64,000 nt of DNA from Hymenoscyphus infarciens (Eukaryota; Ascomycota; Leotiomycetes; Helotiales; Helotiaceae): contig LLCB01000069.1 in the NCBI GenBank assembly GCA_001414345.1, positions 150,561 to 214,560 of the forward strand, written 5' to 3'. This document shows, piece by piece, positions 12,301 to 24,060 of this stretch. Within the stretch, counting starts at the first letter, position 1. Each line of letters begins with the position of its first letter. The translations under genes were made by a program, and so were the position numbers. Under the pieces are notes generated by a model. The model was not told the origin of the DNA. It did no database searches and was given only the letters and a program-made list of their open reading frames with translations.

Positions 12301-13719
12301 GGCTTATACTAGTTAAGTATATAAGATTCTTAGAAGTAGAGCTTAATAGAAAACTAAACTAGAAGATATATTAAGAAAGAGTTTAGAAGAAGCTTATAAT
12401 ATAAACCTTTATACTTATAAGGCTTACTAGAAAAATATAGAGAGTAGACTACTACTAAGTAAGATAGATATATATAGTAGTAATAAGGAGTATAATAGTA
12501 TATAGAGTATTAGTATAGTACTATACTATACTAAAAGAAGGGAATATAAAGGGAATAGTAAGAAGCTTCTTTATATAATAATTAGAATACTTATAAGTAG
12601 TAATAGAGGTATATAAAGCTACTCTAGTTTAGAGCCTAGAAGTTAAAGTAGACTATATACTAATTAACCTATATCTTAACTTATAAGTAGCTACTTTTAA
12701 GAGGAAGTTCTAAAAGTCTAAGTTAGAAGAACTAGTCTAGAATACCTATAGATATATAGTAATATAGCTAAAGAGGAGAAGAAGAGGTAGACTAACGAAA
12801 GTAGAGAAGGTAATATTATACTTATAGATAATAAGATAGGAGTAAGAAGAGGAGTAGAGAGTAAGAGGAGTAGGATTTAAGTATAACGTTATACTTATAG
12901 AATAGAAGAACTACCTAGAGACTTAAAGAAGAAAGACTTAAGAGAGGAACCTAATATAATATATAGAAGTATTAGATAAAGTAGACCTAGATAAGTAAGA
13001 GCTATAAAAGGTTTATAAGAGGCTTACTAAGGTAAAGAGCTTACTACTTATTTAGGTATAAATAAGAGTAATAGGACTAAATATCTTCCTCTTTATAAGA
13101 AGAGTACTAAACTAGGTTATACTATAGTATATTTATATAAGTAGTAGAGAGATAGTAGAATACTTAGTCTTATTTTACTAGGATATTTTATAGAAAAGAG
13201 ACATACTTATAAGAGCTCTAGAAAAGAGGATTAGAGATTTATAAGAGCTAAGAGAGGTACTAGTAGATAAGAAACTAGTACTAAGAGTAACTACTTAGCT
13301 ACTTAGGCTAGAGAGACTCTAAAAGTATAAGCTAGTACTAGAATTACTTAAGAAAAGAGAGAAGAGTAAGAAAGAGGTAAAAGAAAGAAAGGAATAGAAA
13401 GCTAAGGTACGCTAAAAGGTAAGACCTTAGCTCTAATAATTCTAAAGGTAAATATACCTCTTATACTACTAATATATACCTTAGTAGGTTAAATATACTA
13501 ACCTACTATACCTCTCTACTATATTACTAAGTTAGAGAGATAAGCTCTAAATAGATAGTAGTAGAAACTAAAGAAAAGGAGAATTATACTTATAAAGAAG
13601 CTTAAGAGGTAAAGAAGAATAAGCTAAAAGGCTATATAAACTAGAATAGAAGATATACTACTTACTCTTAGAGCGCGGCCTATAGCCTATATAGCGTAAG
13701 AATAATAATAATAATAATT

Positions 13720-14420
13720 GTTATAATAATACTAATTTTATAATAATATAAGCTAGAACTTAATAATAGCTTAGTTTAATTAAGGTTTAATATTATTATT
13801 CTATTTTTAATAATATAAAATTTTAAATTCTTAAATTATACTTAGATATATTATAGTTTTAAAAGATTTTAAACTTAAAATATAGTTATTTAGTTTAAAT
13901 AATACTAAGTTTATAATAATATAAGCTAGAACTTAATAATAGCTTAGTTTAATTTAAGTTTAATATAATTATTCTATTTTTTTTATTATAAAATTTAAAA
14001 TTCTTAAATTATACTTATATATATTATAGTTTTAAAAGATTTTAAGCTTAATATATACTTCTTTAGTTATAATAATACTAAGTATATAATAATATAAGCT
14101 AGAACTTATTAATAGCTTAGTTTAATTATATTTTATTAAATTTATTTTATTATTTTTAATATAAAATTCTAAATTCTTAAATTATACTTATATATATTAT
14201 AGTTTTATAAGATTTTAAGCTTAGAATATACTTCTTTAGTTATAATAATACTAATTTAATAATAATAAAAGCTAGAACCTAATAATAGCTTAGTTTAATT
14301 TAGGTTTAATATAATTATTCTACTTTTTCTTATATATATATTAGTTTTATAAGCTTTTAAGCTTAAAATATACTTATTTAGTTCTAAGAATACTAATTTT
14401 ATAATAATATAAGCTAGAAC
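13720..14420. repeat. Satellite array continuation (about 4 units)
   Basis: Same 173-bp unit as 4900-7985, with AAGCTAGAAC markers at about 13751, 13926, 14098, 14271 (slightly changed) and 14411. Confidence 0.93.
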
Positions 14421-14814
14421 TATAAGAGGTTATATATATATAGAGTAGACTATAGAGTAAGCTATAGAGTAGGCTAGGAGTACGTAAGTTAAATCAGTAT
14501 AGAGTAGATTAGGTAATCTCTAAACCACGTTTCTAAGAAGTCGAAGTATAAGTATAAAAGACTTAGTGAATTTTAACTTTTTTAACTTAATTTCTAACTA
14601 AAAGATAGAAGAGAGCTATATATACTTCTAGAGTAAATACTAGAAGCTTCTATAGCTTATAAATTACTAGAAGGTTCTAGGGATCACGTGTTCGCTTAAC
14701 CGTAACCGAGAACGTAACTGAACCTTCTAGATAACACTAGAAAGAACTAGTATAGACTAAGGTTTAAACTAAGAGCCTATTAGTAAGTAAGGTAATTATT
14801 ATCTAATACTAATA
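14421..14814 (-). mobile_element. Solo Copia LTR (family of 18621-25376), minus orientation
   Basis: 394 bp, reverse-complement relative of the LTRs at 18621-19013 and 24975-25376. Ends read TATAAGAGG...CTAATACTAATA, the RIP-altered form of TG...CA ends. It is flanked by a perfect 5-bp duplication AGAAC (14416-14420 and 14815-14819). Removing it restores satellite sequence. It retains some unmutated CpG/CpA-bearing sequence (for example ATCACGTGTTCGC). Confidence 0.92.
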
Positions 14815-14980
14815 AGAACTTAATAATAGCTTAGTTTAATTTAGATTTACTATAATTATTCTATTTTCTTTAATTTAAAAGCTAAAATTCTTAAATTATA
14901 CTTATATATATTATAGTTTTAAAAGATTTTAAGTTTAAAGTATAGTTATTTAGTTATAATAATACTAATTTTAATATAAT
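14815..14980. repeat. Satellite fragment between two LTR insertions
   Basis: About one unit of the 173-bp satellite. It contains the ATAGCTTAGTTTAATT and TTATAATAATACTAAT landmarks in the normal order. Confidence 0.9.
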
Positions 14981-15344
14981 TATAATAGCACGAAATATAG
15001 ACAACTATAGAAGAGGTATATAGGAGTACGTTTAGTAGAATAACATATATAAATACTAGGCTCTAATATAGAAGAAAAGGCTAAACTAGCCTTTTCTAAC
15101 TCTAGGAGAGTAGGCTACTATATATAAGAGGTTTAGACGATAAAAAGGGGTACGAAACCGAACAACGACATACGTCGGCTAATATAAAAGCTCGAATCTT
15201 ACGAAGTACGTCCGAAAGTCTAGATAGATATATAGACGTATATAACCTTTCTAAATTAGATAATGTAAAATAACAACTACTGAAAGCTAATATATATAGT
15301 ATATGCTATGTAATATCGGCTATATAAGACGGTATACTATTATA
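14981..15344. repeat. Left LTR of the 3.27-kb element
   Basis: 364 bp, nearly identical to 17884-18247 apart from scattered C/T and G/A differences. Shared block: AGGCTAAACTAGCCTTTTC. Confidence 0.92.
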
Positions 15345-15719
15345 TCCCTCTCTCTTAAAAAAGACTCGTCCTAAGTCTTCTCTCTCTTATTATTTAGAGT
15401 TAAATCAGGATAGCGTAAGTGTTATATTTATTATATTTATCGTAAGCGAGAAGGTTAGAGGCTAAATCGTAGTTAACCCGGGTTCGAAGATACTTTATTT
15501 ATTATAATATTATAAGCGAGATGTCGGCTTTAAATCGACTTCGTAGATACTTATAAAAGAGACTTTGTTCTAATCCTTCTATATTAAAGTAAGTATTCGC
15601 GTTCGCTAAAAGAGTATAGTCTAATCTGTCTAGTAGGTCGGAAAAAGTTTAAAGTTTAAATTAGAAAAAGTTTAAAAGTCGAAGGCGAATTTAGAGTAGA
15701 GTTAGAGGTCGTTTAGTTA

Positions 15720-16100
15720 AGAGGTGATATTGAAGGTGACAGTGATAACTTAGTTAAGAGCTTACTTCGAGAGCGTACTAATTCGTATCTAATTCGAATT
15801 TAAATAAAAAAAGAGTATAGGTCTGAAAAAGTTTAGAATAGTTAGAAGCGAACATTAAGAGGTAACGTTGAAGGTGATAGTGATAACTTAGTTAAGAGCT
15901 TACTTCGAGGTTATACTGGTTCGTATCTGATTTGAAAAGTTCGAAAAAAAAGAGTGTAAGTTCGTCTAAACTAAGGTCGGCGGGGACTTAGAGTGGAGTC
16001 GGAAACGAAAAGTCGATAATGTCGTAGACAGTGATAACTTAGCTAAGAGGTTACTATCCTTTTGAGAGCGTACTGATTCGTATCCGAGTCGAATTTAGAT
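15720..16100. repeat. Internal repeat of about 125-170 bp spacing in the LARD-like element
   Basis: The block AGTGATAACTTAG-T/C-TAAGAG followed by a CGTACTGATTCGTATC-like segment occurs at about 15738, 15867 and 16030. A fourth relative lies at about 17040-17120. Imperfect copies; function unknown. Confidence 0.75.
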
Positions 16101-16189
16101 GAAAAAGAACTTCTAGCCCTGCCAGAAGTAAAAGAAAGTAAGAAAGAATATAAAGACTATAAGACTCTGTACTAGAGTCGGTGGGGTTT

Positions 16190-16440
16190 TAGCTGTTCAA
16201 AGGCGAAGTTGTAGCTGAGTTGTTAGAGTTTCGCTATCTGAAGTTTAGGATAACAAAAGGTATAGTTTCGGCTAATCAAAGGCGAAGTTGTTGCCGAATT
16301 TGTTAAAGTTGAAAAGGTTATCCGAAGTCTAGGACAATAAAAAGGGTAGTTTCGGCTAGTCAAAAGAGTTTATTGCCGAATTTAAAAGAGTTTCGCTATC
16401 CGAAGTTCGGGACTATAAAAAGGGGTATAGTTTTAGGTAC
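16190..16440. repeat. Three tandem imperfect copies of about 82 bp in the LARD-like element
   Basis: Each copy has TTCGGCTA-TCAAA, GTTGCCGAATT, TTTCGCTATCCGAAG and GGACAATAAAAAGG in order, starting near 16190, 16267 and 16355. Confidence 0.75.
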
Positions 16441-17883
16441 GACAGCATCTAAGTTTAGATATAGGTGTGTAGTCGTATGAAACTATGTTATTCAGGCCTA
16501 TAGGCCGCCTTATTCCCTTTAAAGTACTTAAGGACTTAATTATCATCTTCTGATTTCGGAAAAAGAGTTGCTATTAGATCGTAGAGAGTTTAGAGCTAAA
16601 TTAGACATAGAGAGAGAGGTGTTTTTAGACTAAAGTGCTAATATCGATAGACGTAGTTGTTTCTAAATATTTAGTACTTCAGTGTCTCTCCTTATCTATA
16701 GCTAAAAGATTGTTTACCTATCTTAGCAAAGTTATAATTCTAGCGTCTCTTAAGAGTAGTAGACACGTTTTAGAGCTAAGGTGTAATCTTATCCTATATA
16801 TAAAAGAAGCGTTCCGATTCTAGTCTTTCTCTAAGTATAGCTATACTTAAAAAGTAACCTTTTAAAATTAGTAAAAGTTTCTTTAGTATATTCTTCTTCT
16901 AATTCCACTTCTATCTCTTTCAACCTTTTAACTTTTATACTAGCTAGGACTTAGTCTATAACCGTAGTCTTTCGAATATTTACTAGTAGAGGTTCGAGAG
17001 AAGTTTAGAGTAGAGTTAGATAATATTCGGTTAGAATTAATAGCGATAACTTAGCTAAGAGCTTACTTCTAAGTTTTATCTTAATAGAAAGCGTATTTTA
17101 ACTGATTTATATCCGATTTAAGAGAAGTAGTAGGAAGGTATTAGAGGTAGCTACCTATAGCTGAAAGGGGTATAAATTCGAGCTTAGAAGTAGAAGAGGG
17201 TTAGATTAGAGAGGGTTTAGAGTAGCGATTTATTAACTTAAAATATAAGGTTACTTATCTATCTTTCTAGCTTAGCTAGCCGTTTCCTTATTTCTTGATT
17301 TTCTACTTCTAAAGCTTATATAACTAACTATATCTAGTCTATATTTAAGAAGTCCTACTTATTATTCTATTAGGATCTTCTAGGTCTTAGTATATAGATG
17401 CTATTTAGGCGGCTTTCAGAAAGGGGGGTAGCCTTAGAAGGGGGTTGTTACTCGACGCCTCGTAGCGGAACTGATTTAGAGAGAGACCTAAAGTCTTCTT
17501 AGAAATTCGACATATTAATGTCAATTTTAGAGAGAGAAGAGGGGTAAGGTTAGATTCAGAAGCCTTCGCGATAACTATATCAACTTATTCACTAAACCTA
17601 TATATAGCAGTCTCTATATTAAGAGGGTTATTAGAACTCTTAGGAATACTTAGCGTATTCTAATCCCTTAACGTGTCTATAATACGATTTTTACTAGCTA
17701 TCTATATAGATACTAAACCCTAGTATTACTAGCTGTCTAGGTAGTCTCTAATTACCCGGCTATTTAAGGTTATTCTTAGCGTAACTAATCTAAATTAGAC
17801 TTGAAATAAAAAGAGGTTCGCTAACGTACTTAAAAGAGATATTATTAAGGCTATTACTAGTGAAGAAGAGTTTAGCCTTTTTA

Positions 17884-18247
17884 TATAATAGTACGAAATA
17901 TATATAACTATAGAAGAGGTATATAAGAGTACGTTTAGTAGAATAACGTATATAAATACTAGGCTCTAATATAGAAGAAAAGGCTAAACTAGCCTTTTCT
18001 AACTCTAGGAGAGTAGGCTACTATATATAAGAGGTTTAGACGATAAAAAGGGGTACGAAACCGAATAACGACATACGTTAGCTAATATAAAAGCCTGAAC
18101 CTTACGAAGTACGTCTGAAAGTCTAGACGAACGTATAGACGTATATAATCTTCTTAAATTAGATAATATAAAACAACAACTACTGAAAGCTAATATATAC
18201 GGTATATGCTACGTAATATCAGCTATATAGAACGGCATGCCGTTATA
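17884..18247. repeat. Right LTR of the 3.27-kb element
   Basis: 364 bp. Pairs with 14981-15344 and is followed by the ATAAT duplication. Confidence 0.92.
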
Positions 18248-18252
18248 ATAAT

Positions 18253-18620
18253 ATAAGCTAGAATCTAATAATAGCTTAGTTTAATTAAGTTTTTATATAA
18301 TTATTTTATTATTTTTAATATAGAATTCTAAATTCTTAAATTATACTTATAAATATATTAGTTTTAAAAGCTTTTAAGCTTAAAATATACTTACTTAGTT
18401 ATAATAATACTAATTCTATAATAATATAAGCTAGAACTTAATAATAGCTTAGTTTAATTTAAGTTTAATATAATTATTTTATTTCTTTTAATATAAAATT
18501 TAAAATTCTTATATTATACTTATATATATTATAGTTTTAAAAGATTTTAAGCTTAATATAAACTTCTATAGTTATAATAATACTAAGTTCATAATAATAT
18601 AAGCTAGAACTTAATACTAG
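18253..18620. repeat. Satellite fragment (about 2 units)
   Basis: 173-bp satellite copies between the LARD-like element and the Copia element, with markers near 18258, 18428 and 18601. Confidence 0.92.
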
Positions 18621-19013
18621 TATTAGTATTAGATAATAATTATCTTACTTATTAATAAGCTTTAGGTTTAAACCTTAATTCTTTCTAATATTATCTAAAA
18701 GGTTTAGTTACGTTCTTAGTTATAGTTAAGCGAATACGTAATCTCTAGAACCTTCTAGTAACCTCTTTGATTTATAAGCTATAAAAGCTTTTAGTATTTA
18801 CTCTAGAAGTATATATAGTCTTTTACTATCTTTTAGTTAGAAATTAAGTTAAAAAGTTAAAATTTACTTAGTTTTTTTATACTTCTACTTTAACTCTTTA
18901 AAAACGTGGTTTAGTAATTACTTAACTTATCTTATACTAATTTAACTTATATACTCTTAGCCTACTCTATACTCTACCTTATAGTCTATCTTATATATAT
19001 ATAACCTCTTATA
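18621..19013 (+). repeat. 5' LTR of the Copia element
   Basis: 393 bp, from TATTAGTATTAGATAATAA to ATAACCTCTTATA. The same family as 14421-14814, 24975-25376, 26239-26612 and 63394-63725. Confidence 0.92.
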
Positions 19014-19689
19014 GGTTATAAGCTTAGAAAGCTATTTTTAGATCTCTAGAGCTAAATTTATTCTATTATATAATATTATATAACCTTATCTAACTTCTAG
19101 TCTAAATACTATTATATTTAGTAGTATATCTCCTCTACTATCTCTAATAGTAAAGTCTTTAGTAAGAGATCTATGTCTTACGTCTTTAAGATAGAAGCTC
19201 TAGTAAGAGTAAAGCTAGAGATATAAGTAAATATATATAAAAACTTATATATATACTACTTATACTTAGACTTATAGCTATATCTATATAATTATATTAT
19301 CTTATAGTAGATAGTATAGCCTTCTTCTTAAACTAAGAAGCCTATACTTATAGCTACCTTTATATAGAGACTTATATATATAAAGAAGCTAGTAAGAAGT
19401 AGCTATCTCTTCTAGTAGACTTTTAGATTATATAAGACTACTATTATCTATACTTATAAGAAGCTATTCTTAGAGAGAGTTAAGTATAGCTTAATTAGTA
19501 TATAGAGTATTCTATTCTTAAATAAGATAAGTTAGTTTAGTAAGAAAGAAAGATAGTATAGTTATTTATATTTAAAAGAGAATATAAAGCTTATTATTCT
19601 TCTTTAATTAAAAAAGCTAGTAAGTATTTAAAAAGAGTATATTTTAATTAATATATATATATAGACTTTAAAAAGAGGTTTTTAAATAT

Positions 19690-20570
19690 GTCTTCTACTT
19701 TGTTTAAAGAAGAGAAGCTAATTAGCTACTCTAATTATATAGAGTAGCTTATAGAAGCTAAGCTATTTCTTAAGATAAACGACTTTATATCTTATATCTT
19801 AGGTATTATTAAAGAACCTAAGAGGTCTTTATATTATAATAAGATAAAAGAAGGTAAATATAAGCCTAAATTAGACGAATTAGTAGTTAGATATAAGAAT
19901 AAACTTAATAATTATAGAGCTAAAAGTAATAAAGCTCTAACTACTTTAGAATTTATTATATCTTTTAATAATATAAAGAGATATATAAATATTAATTCCT
20001 CTTTTATACTTTAGAATAAGATTAAGTCTAACTTTAGTAGCTCTAGTCTAGAACTAGTAGATTAATACTATAATAAGATAACTAACGCTTACTATAGTAA
20101 CTTTAGTACTATAGAAGAGTATATTTCTAAAATTTAGTCTTTAACTATATACTTAAGAAGCTTAGATAAAAAGGTTTTTAATACTTTTATACTAGTTACT
20201 ATTTTTAATAGTCTTCCTAGTTCTTTTAATTCTTTTATATCTAAAAAGTATAAAGATATAAGAAACGACGTTAGTTCTATAGACTTAGAAGAGCTAATAA
20301 GTAACCTTATAAGTAAAGAGTCTAGAATAACTTAAAGAAGTGATTTAGAAGCTAATAAAGCTTCTATTAAAACTAGCTCTCTATATATCTACTATAATAA
20401 AAAGGAGTATATTAAGAGTAAATACTTTATACTTTACCTAGAGCTTAGAAAGAGTAATAATACTAGTAATAATAACTCTTCTAAAAAGAATAAAAAGAAG
20501 AATAAAGCTAAAGATAAAGACTCTAATTACTCTAGAGAATTAGAAGACTCTAAAAACTCTAATTCTAGAG
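19690..20570 (+). pseudogene. Copia Gag (UBN2/gag-polypeptide type), decayed
   Basis: From ATG at 19690 one frame is readable for about 290 codons with only a handful of stops (TAG/TAA at former Trp, Gln and Arg sites). It shows the Copia Gag layout: a helix-rich N-terminal half (KLISYSNYIE, LGIIKEPKRSLYY), a central ISNLISKESR segment, then a knuckle whose cysteines read Tyr (YIYYNKKEYIKSKYF, near 20377-20420). A Lys/Asn-rich tail precedes the insertion at 20570. Confidence 0.75.
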
Positions 20571-21949
20571 GCGGATTAACAGTTTTTAAGTATAGGACCG
20601 TGGTCTGACACCTGGCGTTGCCAAGCCCGCTAGGCCCAATTAGTAAGTCACGTGCCTACTCTATCAAAAAAAAAATCATAGATATAAGTAGCCTTTAATT
20701 AATAAAATAATTTTTAAAATATCTAATCCTTTTACCTATAACTATAGTTATAAACTATCTATTTCTTATCTCTAAAAAGCTTTAAACTAATTAATCTATC
20801 TTTTATATTTATTTTTATAAATATTAAAGTTATATAAGACTAGAAATAAGCTAAATTATACTCTTAGAGTTTCTAATAAGTTTATCTTTTATTCTATACT
20901 ATTTAATTCTCTCTACTACTCTTCTAAAAGCTTTAAAATACTCTAATAATATATACTAATTACTTTTTAGTATATAGAATTTAATTATAAGTTTAATATA
21001 TTTAATAGAATAGAAAGTACTTTATAAATAACTACTCTACTACTAATAATCTAGATTCTACTAAGTACTTTTAGTATATACTCTAGATAGTCTTATAAGC
21101 TTAATATATATAGAAAATATTCTAATATATATATATAATTATATAATATTTCAAATTAATACTAATAAAACTTAGAAAGCTAATAGAAGAACTATATATT
21201 ATTTCTACTAATAGAACTACTTTCTAATAGTTAGTCTTATAATTTAAAAGGCTCTCTTACTTTTAAAGAATTTTACTTACTTTATAAGCTTATTATATAT
21301 AATAATATATAATTAAAAGAGAATATCTTATAGTATAATATTAATTATAAGTAAGCTTTATTAGAGATATATTTAATAAAACGTAAGTCACTTAGTACTA
21401 TAAGTAAAGTGTCTTAATTTAAAAGCCTTTTAACTAATTCTTTATAGCTTATTATATCTAATACTTTTAATTATCTTATAAAAGATTATTATAATATAAT
21501 ACTCTAAGATTAACTTAGCTTTATCTTTTGAAGTAAAAAATTATTAGATATAAATAAATAATCTAATACTCTTTTAACTACCTAGAATAATAGTCTTATT
21601 TAAGATCTAGATATATAATAGAAATCTATAAGATATAAAAGTATAGATAGATATAATAGAGTATTATAAGAATTAGTATTCTATTACTTTTATTACTTTT
21701 AATACTAGTACTTTATATTAATACCTAGAATACGTTTAATAGTCTCTTAATTTAATATTCTCTCAATCTTAGAGACTTTTTACTCTTATATATACTTTAT
21801 AAGTAATATAAAAAGTAATCTAATTTAGAACTAATTAAAAAGTAGTTTAAAAGCTAATCTTTTATTTAAAAGATAATACTTAATTTAAAAGATTTATAAA
21901 TAAAAAGAGATTAATTAAAGTACTTTAATAAGTATATATATAAGTAAGT

Positions 21950-22600
21950 AAGAGATTTACTCTTACTTAGTAGATAAAACTAATATTAAATACTTTAGAT
22001 AGCTAGATTTATATATATATAAGAGATATATAAAAGTATTTTAGCTAGTAGAGATATAAGTAAATAAGAGATAGCCTCTTAATTTAAGAGACTTTTAAGC
22101 TTATTTAGTATATAATACTAATATTAGATACTCTAGCTTATAATATATATATATATATAATATATTCTAGCTAGTAGAGATATAAGTAAATAAGAGATCT
22201 ACGCTTAATTTAAGAGACTTTTATACTTATTTAGTAGATAATACTATTATTAAATACTTTAAATAGCTATATATATATTATTATACTCTAGCTAGTATAT
22301 ATATAGATAAAGAAGAGATCCTACTCTTAATTTAAGAGACTTTTATACTTATTTAGTAGATAATACTATTATTAAATACTTTAAATAGCTATTTATATAT
22401 TATTATACTCTAGCTAGTAGATATATAGATAAATAAGAGATTCTACTCTTAAATTAAGAGGCTTTTATACTTAATTAAAAGATAATACTAATATTAAATA
22501 CTCTAGCTAGTAATATATATAATAAATAAAAGTATTCTAGCTAGTAGAGATATAAGTAAATAAGAGATTTACTCTTAATTTAAGAGACTTTTAAGAGGCT
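21950..22600. repeat. Second tandem repeat, about 119-127-bp unit, six copies
   Basis: AAGAGA(T)-TACTCTTAATTTAAGAGAC recurs at about 21954, 22069, 22196, 22315, 22437 and 22564. Each copy is followed by TTATTTAGTAGATAATACTA and CTCTAGCTAGTAGAGATATA-type segments. The unit is unrelated to the 173-bp satellite. Confidence 0.85.
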
Positions 22601-22639
22601 CTTTTCTAGTACTTTTAGAGTATAAATAAGCACTTTTAA

Positions 22640-22685
22640 AAGAGGCGTAGCTAAAGAGGCGTAGCTGAAGAGGCGTAGCTAAGAA
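22640..22685. repeat. Three tandem copies of AAGAGGCGTAGCT
   Basis: A short GC-richer 14-bp-period repeat inside the 3-kb insertion, next to a TTAATAGTTTAG motif. Confidence 0.8.
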
Positions 22686-23589
22686 GGCTACTTAGGTTAG
22701 TTAATAGTTTAGACCTAGGCAGACTATTAACCACCTATTCTAGGAGCGCTTCGTATACGCTATATAGTAAAAATACTATAGAAGCCTATACTAATAGGAA
22801 GAGAGCTTCTGACCTGCTAGTTAATAGTTTAGAAGGCAGGGTTTTAATAGAATAGATATTTTAAACATATATAAGACGTAGTAGGTTTAGTAAGACTCTC
22901 TTAAACTAAGAGGTATTAACACTTAAAAGTTAAGTATAACGTAGAAGGCTCTTTTACTTTATACTTAGTAGATAAATTAATTAGTATCTAATTAATCTAT
23001 CTAATCAATTATAGCTCTTTTAATTCACTTTTACGTATATAACTTAAGTGTTTTTAGTATTCTTAGTTTTAGTAATAGCCTACTAAAAGTCTACTAAAGT
23101 CGTAATTTTTAATAATTTATTACTTAACTCTACCACGTCTATTTACTATACTTTCTTTATTAAAATACTCTATAAAGCTTAAAGAATAAATATATCTATT
23201 TATCTTTTAATTTAAAGCTCTTTTAGAGGAGTAGTATTAATAGAGAGCTATCGCTAGCTCTAAGATATTAGTAGTTAGAGCATATAAGTAGCTTCCTATA
23301 GATTATATTTACACGTATTACTTTAGATTACGACAGCGCTACTAAAAAGAACCTAATTTAGATGATTTTAAGTATATTAGATACCTAATTACTCGCTCTT
23401 TAGATATATATAGATTAGTATATAATAGAGTAGTGTTATTTTAATAGATTATATATAAAAGAGAGTATATATAAATAGGTGAATTTAGAGTAGAGTTAGA
23501 GCTAAGACTTAGCGCTCTTAGTATAGGACTAGGGCTAAATCGAGGCTAGCGCCAGAGACTTAAACTATTAACCGCGCCGTCTTATATTC

Positions 23590-24060
23590 TAATTCTAATA
23601 AGTCTAAAGTCTCTTTTAAAGTTATTATATTAGCTAGTATTAATAGTAATAAAAATACTATAACTAGTTATACTAGTAATAAAAGAAAACTAGTATTAGA
23701 CTCTAGAGTATCTAATTACTTTATATCTAATAAGAGCTAGCTTCTTAATTTTAAAGACCTTAATAGCTCTATTATAGTAGCTATTAATACTAAAGTACCT
23801 TTATTAAGAAAAGGTACTATACCTATTACTTATAAAGATAAAGAGCTACTTATTAAAGACATATATTACGTTCTTAGTCTTAAGAATACTCTTATTTTAG
23901 CTTACTCTTTAGCTAATAAAGGTTAGGATATTAAGCTTAATAAAGACTATATTTATATTAGTAATAATAAAGCTAATATTAAGATTAAAGCTCTTTAGTT
24001 AAATAATATCTACTATCTATCTAACCTTATTATAGACTATAATAAGCTTAAAAAGGTAGT
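23590..24060 (+). pseudogene. Copia protease and GAG-pre-integrase region, decayed
   Basis: The frame after the insertion shows the retropepsin motif as LVLDSRVSNYFI (Asp-Ser-Gly-Ala with Gly to Arg and Ala to Val). It continues with LLNFKDLNSSIIVAINTKVP, the GTIPITYKDKELLIKDIYYV strand and the LKNTLILAYSLANKG segment typical of the Copia pre-integrase junction. Stops replace two Trp codons. The downstream integrase is missing. Confidence 0.78.

Larger units (their letters stand above)
7986..13719 (+). mobile_element. Non-LTR retrotransposon (LINE), Tad1-like, RIP-inactivated
   Basis: The element interrupts the satellite array and ends in an (AAT)n-type tail (about 13702-13717) directly followed by satellite sequence. 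The plus strand carries a decayed ORF1 with CCHC knuckles (about 9590-9815), an endonuclease-like segment (about 10140-10700, with a counterpart of the DILAIQEPW motif) and a reverse transcriptase (about 11730-12300). Stops are dense throughout, mostly TAG and TAA. Catalytic residues are changed by G-to-A (Asp to Asn, Cys to Tyr). No LTRs flank it. The left boundary is set where satellite periodicity stops; the exact 5' end and target duplication are not clear. The Tad1 assignment rests on ORF1 knuckles plus domain order. Confidence 0.8.
14981..18247. mobile_element. LTR retrotransposon without coding capacity (LARD-like), 3.27 kb
   Basis: Two 364-bp LTRs (14981-15344 and 17884-18247) in direct orientation, both starting TATAATAG and ending with TATTATA/GTTATA (RIP-altered TG...CA). 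A perfect 5-bp duplication ATAAT flanks the element (14976-14980 and 18248-18252), and the satellite unit is continuous if the element is removed. The 2.5-kb interior has moderate GC and two sets of internal repeats. I could find no Gag, protease, integrase or RT motif in any frame. The orientation and superfamily of the parent element cannot be told. Confidence 0.88.
20570..23578. mobile_element. 3-kb insertion with imperfect terminal inverted repeats inside the Copia element
   Basis: The Copia frame is interrupted after an Asn-Ser-Asn-Ser-Arg tract and resumes after 23578. The left end begins GGCGGATTAACAGTTT. The right end, reverse-complemented, begins GGCGCGGTTAATAGTTT, so there are terminal inverted repeats of about 18 bp with mismatches. 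The first 110 bases (20570-20680) are GC-normal and contain CpA, unlike the AT-rich middle. No transposase was recognised and no clear target duplication found. It may be a MULE- or hAT-like non-autonomous element, possibly itself nested: further TTAATAGTTTAG motifs occur at about 22700 and 22828. Confidence 0.6.

Noticed and set aside
16635..16823. 62-codon open frame inside the LARD-like element
   Set aside because: Isolated, lies in an interior without coding motifs, and has no homology that I recognise.
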